This document shows, one piece after another, positions 63,074 through 64,000 of a stretch of 64,000 nt of DNA. The stretch is taken from assembly GCA_023263785.1 (NCBI GenBank), contig JALQUO010000001.1, positions 277,693 through 341,692 on the forward strand. Direction: 5' to 3'. Within the stretch, counting starts at the first letter, position 1, and the number at the start of each line of letters is the position of its first letter. This stretch comes from Rickettsiales bacterium (GTDB lineage Bacteria > Pseudomonadota > Alphaproteobacteria > Rickettsiales > Midichloriaceae). The notes beneath the pieces are model-generated. The model saw nothing but the letters and a program-made list of their open reading frames with translations, was not told where the DNA came from and did no database searches. Both the position numbers and the translations under genes were made by a program.

Positions 63074-64000
63074 ATGGTACAAAAAAGCATTAATTACGAT
63101 GATGGAATAATAAAAGCCTTCACCATAGCAGCATTCTTCTGGGGGGTTTTTGCAATGTTCATGGGTGTGTGGATAGCCCTTGAACTCACTTATCCTGCAT
63201 TTAACCTAGATCTTCCGTGGACATCATTTGGTAGAGTAAGACCAATGCATACAACTGGGATAATCTTTGGATTTGGAGGTAATGTGCTTTTTGCTACATC
63301 CTTCTTTGTGGTGCAGAGAACATCTCAGGTAAGGTTAGCAATGAATGGACTTGCAAGGTCTGTCTTTGTTGGATACCAACTCTTTTTGGTTCTGGCTGTC
63401 TCGGGATACCCATTCGGTATAACACAAGGCAAAGAGTATGCAGAGCCTGAATGGTATGCTGATTTGCTTCTCACAATTATTTGGGTTGCTTACTTCATAG
63501 TTTTTGTAATGACTCTTAGGAACAGGCAAGAGAAACACATATATGTCTCTAACTGGTTTTACCTATCATTTATCTTTGTTGTTGCAATGCTTCACATAGG
63601 CAATGGTTTAGCAGTTCCTATCTCACTCACAAGCCCTAACAGTGTGCCAATGTTTGGTGGCGTCCAGTCAGCAATGATTCAGTGGTGGTATGGACACAAT
63701 GCTGTTGGATTCTTCCTCACAGCTGGCTTCATAGGCATAATGTATTATTTTATACCAAAAAGAGCTCAGAGACCAGTTTACTCATACAGGCTATCAATAC
63801 TGCACTTCTGGGCACTGATTTTTCTATACATCTGGGCAGGAGCACATCACCTTCACTACACATCAATACCTGATTGGACTCAGACCCTTGGGATGACAAT
63901 GTCAATCATCCTATGGGTCCCATCATGGGGTGGGATGGTGAACGGTATCATGACACTATCTGGTGCCTGGGATAAGCTCAGAAGAGATCCTGTGTTATCA
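63074..64000 (+). CDS. ccoN: cbb3-type cytochrome c oxidase subunit I (CcoN), 3' end outside window
   Basis: The first 309 codons of the haem-copper oxidase subunit with high oxygen affinity. The start [20 protein letters not shown] is followed by membrane segments and the haem-ligand region [20 protein letters not shown]. The CuB ligands appear in [12 protein letters not shown] and [14 protein letters not shown]. The frame remains open at the right edge. A cbb3 oxidase suits microaerobic life inside a host cell. ccoO/ccoP should follow beyond the window. Confidence 0.95.
   Translation, partial: MVQKSINYDDGIIKAFTIAAFFWGVFAMFMGVWIALELTYPAFNLDLPWTSFGRVRPMHTTGIIFGFGGNVLFATSFFVVQRTSQVRLAMNGLARSVFVGYQLFLVLAVSGYPFGITQGKEYAEPEWYADLLLTIIWVAYFIVFVMTLRNRQEKHIYVSNWFYLSFIFVVAMLHIGNGLAVPISLTSPNSVPMFGGVQSAMIQWWYGHNAVGFFLTAGFIGIMYYFIPKRAQRPVYSYRLSILHFWALIFLYIWAGAHHLHYTSIPDWTQTLGMTMSIILWVPSWGGMVNGIMTLSGAWDKLRRDPVLS

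Noticed and set aside
63682..63873. 63-codon plus-strand frame near the right edge
   Set aside because: It is out of frame with the clearly conserved ccoN coding sequence that covers it.
1..64000. CRISPR arrays, insertion sequences, prophage or toxin-antitoxin modules
   Set aside because: I looked for regularly spaced repeats, transposase motifs, integrases and paired small genes and found none; this is an impression from reading, not a computed search.

Overview
The window reads as chromosomal core sequence of an AT-rich alphaproteobacterium with a reduced, heavily rearranged genome, most likely a Rickettsiales- or Holosporales-like symbiont of a eukaryotic host. The lineage evidence is a circularly permuted two-piece tmRNA gene (an alphaproteobacterial hallmark), a Rickettsia-type isocitrate dehydrogenase with a C-terminal extension, an EF-Tu/S10/L3 block, a cbb3 oxidase gene, a pyruvate phosphate dikinase regulator, and a single-chain glutamate-synthase-like/PyrK-like oxidoreductase. 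I cannot assign a genus from the sequence alone. No insertion sequence, prophage or CRISPR array was seen.

Layout. 1-6.5 kb: tRNA hydroxylase trhO (cut by the window edge), a glycosyltransferase, rlmB, the LPS genes lptC-kdsD, a solitary atpB, hemH, tadA and tRNA-Phe. 6.6-13.7 kb: xthA, ispF with a membrane-anchored thioredoxin-like protein, folE, flgF coupled to a polysaccharide deacetylase, an unrecognised protein ending in a eukaryotic-type CaaX box, icd and pgpA. 13.7-22 kb: rpoC and rpoB. 22-31.9 kb: hisS-phr, an orphan ABC ATPase, tRNA-Cys, rpsU, ssrA, mlaC, tRNA-Ala, tRNA-Arg, a drug/metabolite-type permease, folB-folKP, and eptA-dgkA. 31.9-41.5 kb: tRNA-Ser, hemB, a sensor-kinase-like protein without its phospho-acceptor histidine, comF, trmD, flagellin, two unknown proteins, fabI and mnmE. 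41.5-53.5 kb: radC, an MFS permease, an M16 peptidase, mutL, a TerC-family protein, ppsR, glyQ, tuf-rpsJ-rplC, a GrpB-family protein and folD. 53.5-64 kb: the large FAD/Fe-S oxidoreductase, map-pepP, ychF, ygfZ-queA, a CDGSH protein and the start of ccoN.

How the genes fit together. Folate synthesis (folE, folB, folKP, folD) supplies cofactor for mnmE and possibly ygfZ. Haem synthesis (hemB, hemH) supplies the cbb3 oxidase. Envelope genes (lptC, kdsD, eptA, dgkA, mlaC, fabI, pgpA, the deacetylase) indicate an outer membrane with KDO-containing LPS and probable lipid A modification. Flagellin, flgF and a photolyase suggest a motile, light-exposed phase outside the host.

Themes. Several normally linked operons are broken up: S10 after rplC, atp, rplKAJL-rpoBC, glyQS and rpsP-rimM-trmD-rplS. 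Convergent neighbours repeatedly overlap at their 3' ends. Three reading-frame breaks (one in folKP, two in queA) sit in homopolymer runs and are each repaired by adding one base. The strongest lead is the 238-residue protein at 10879-11595, whose last residues (CCLVM) would be a farnesylation signal in a eukaryotic cell.
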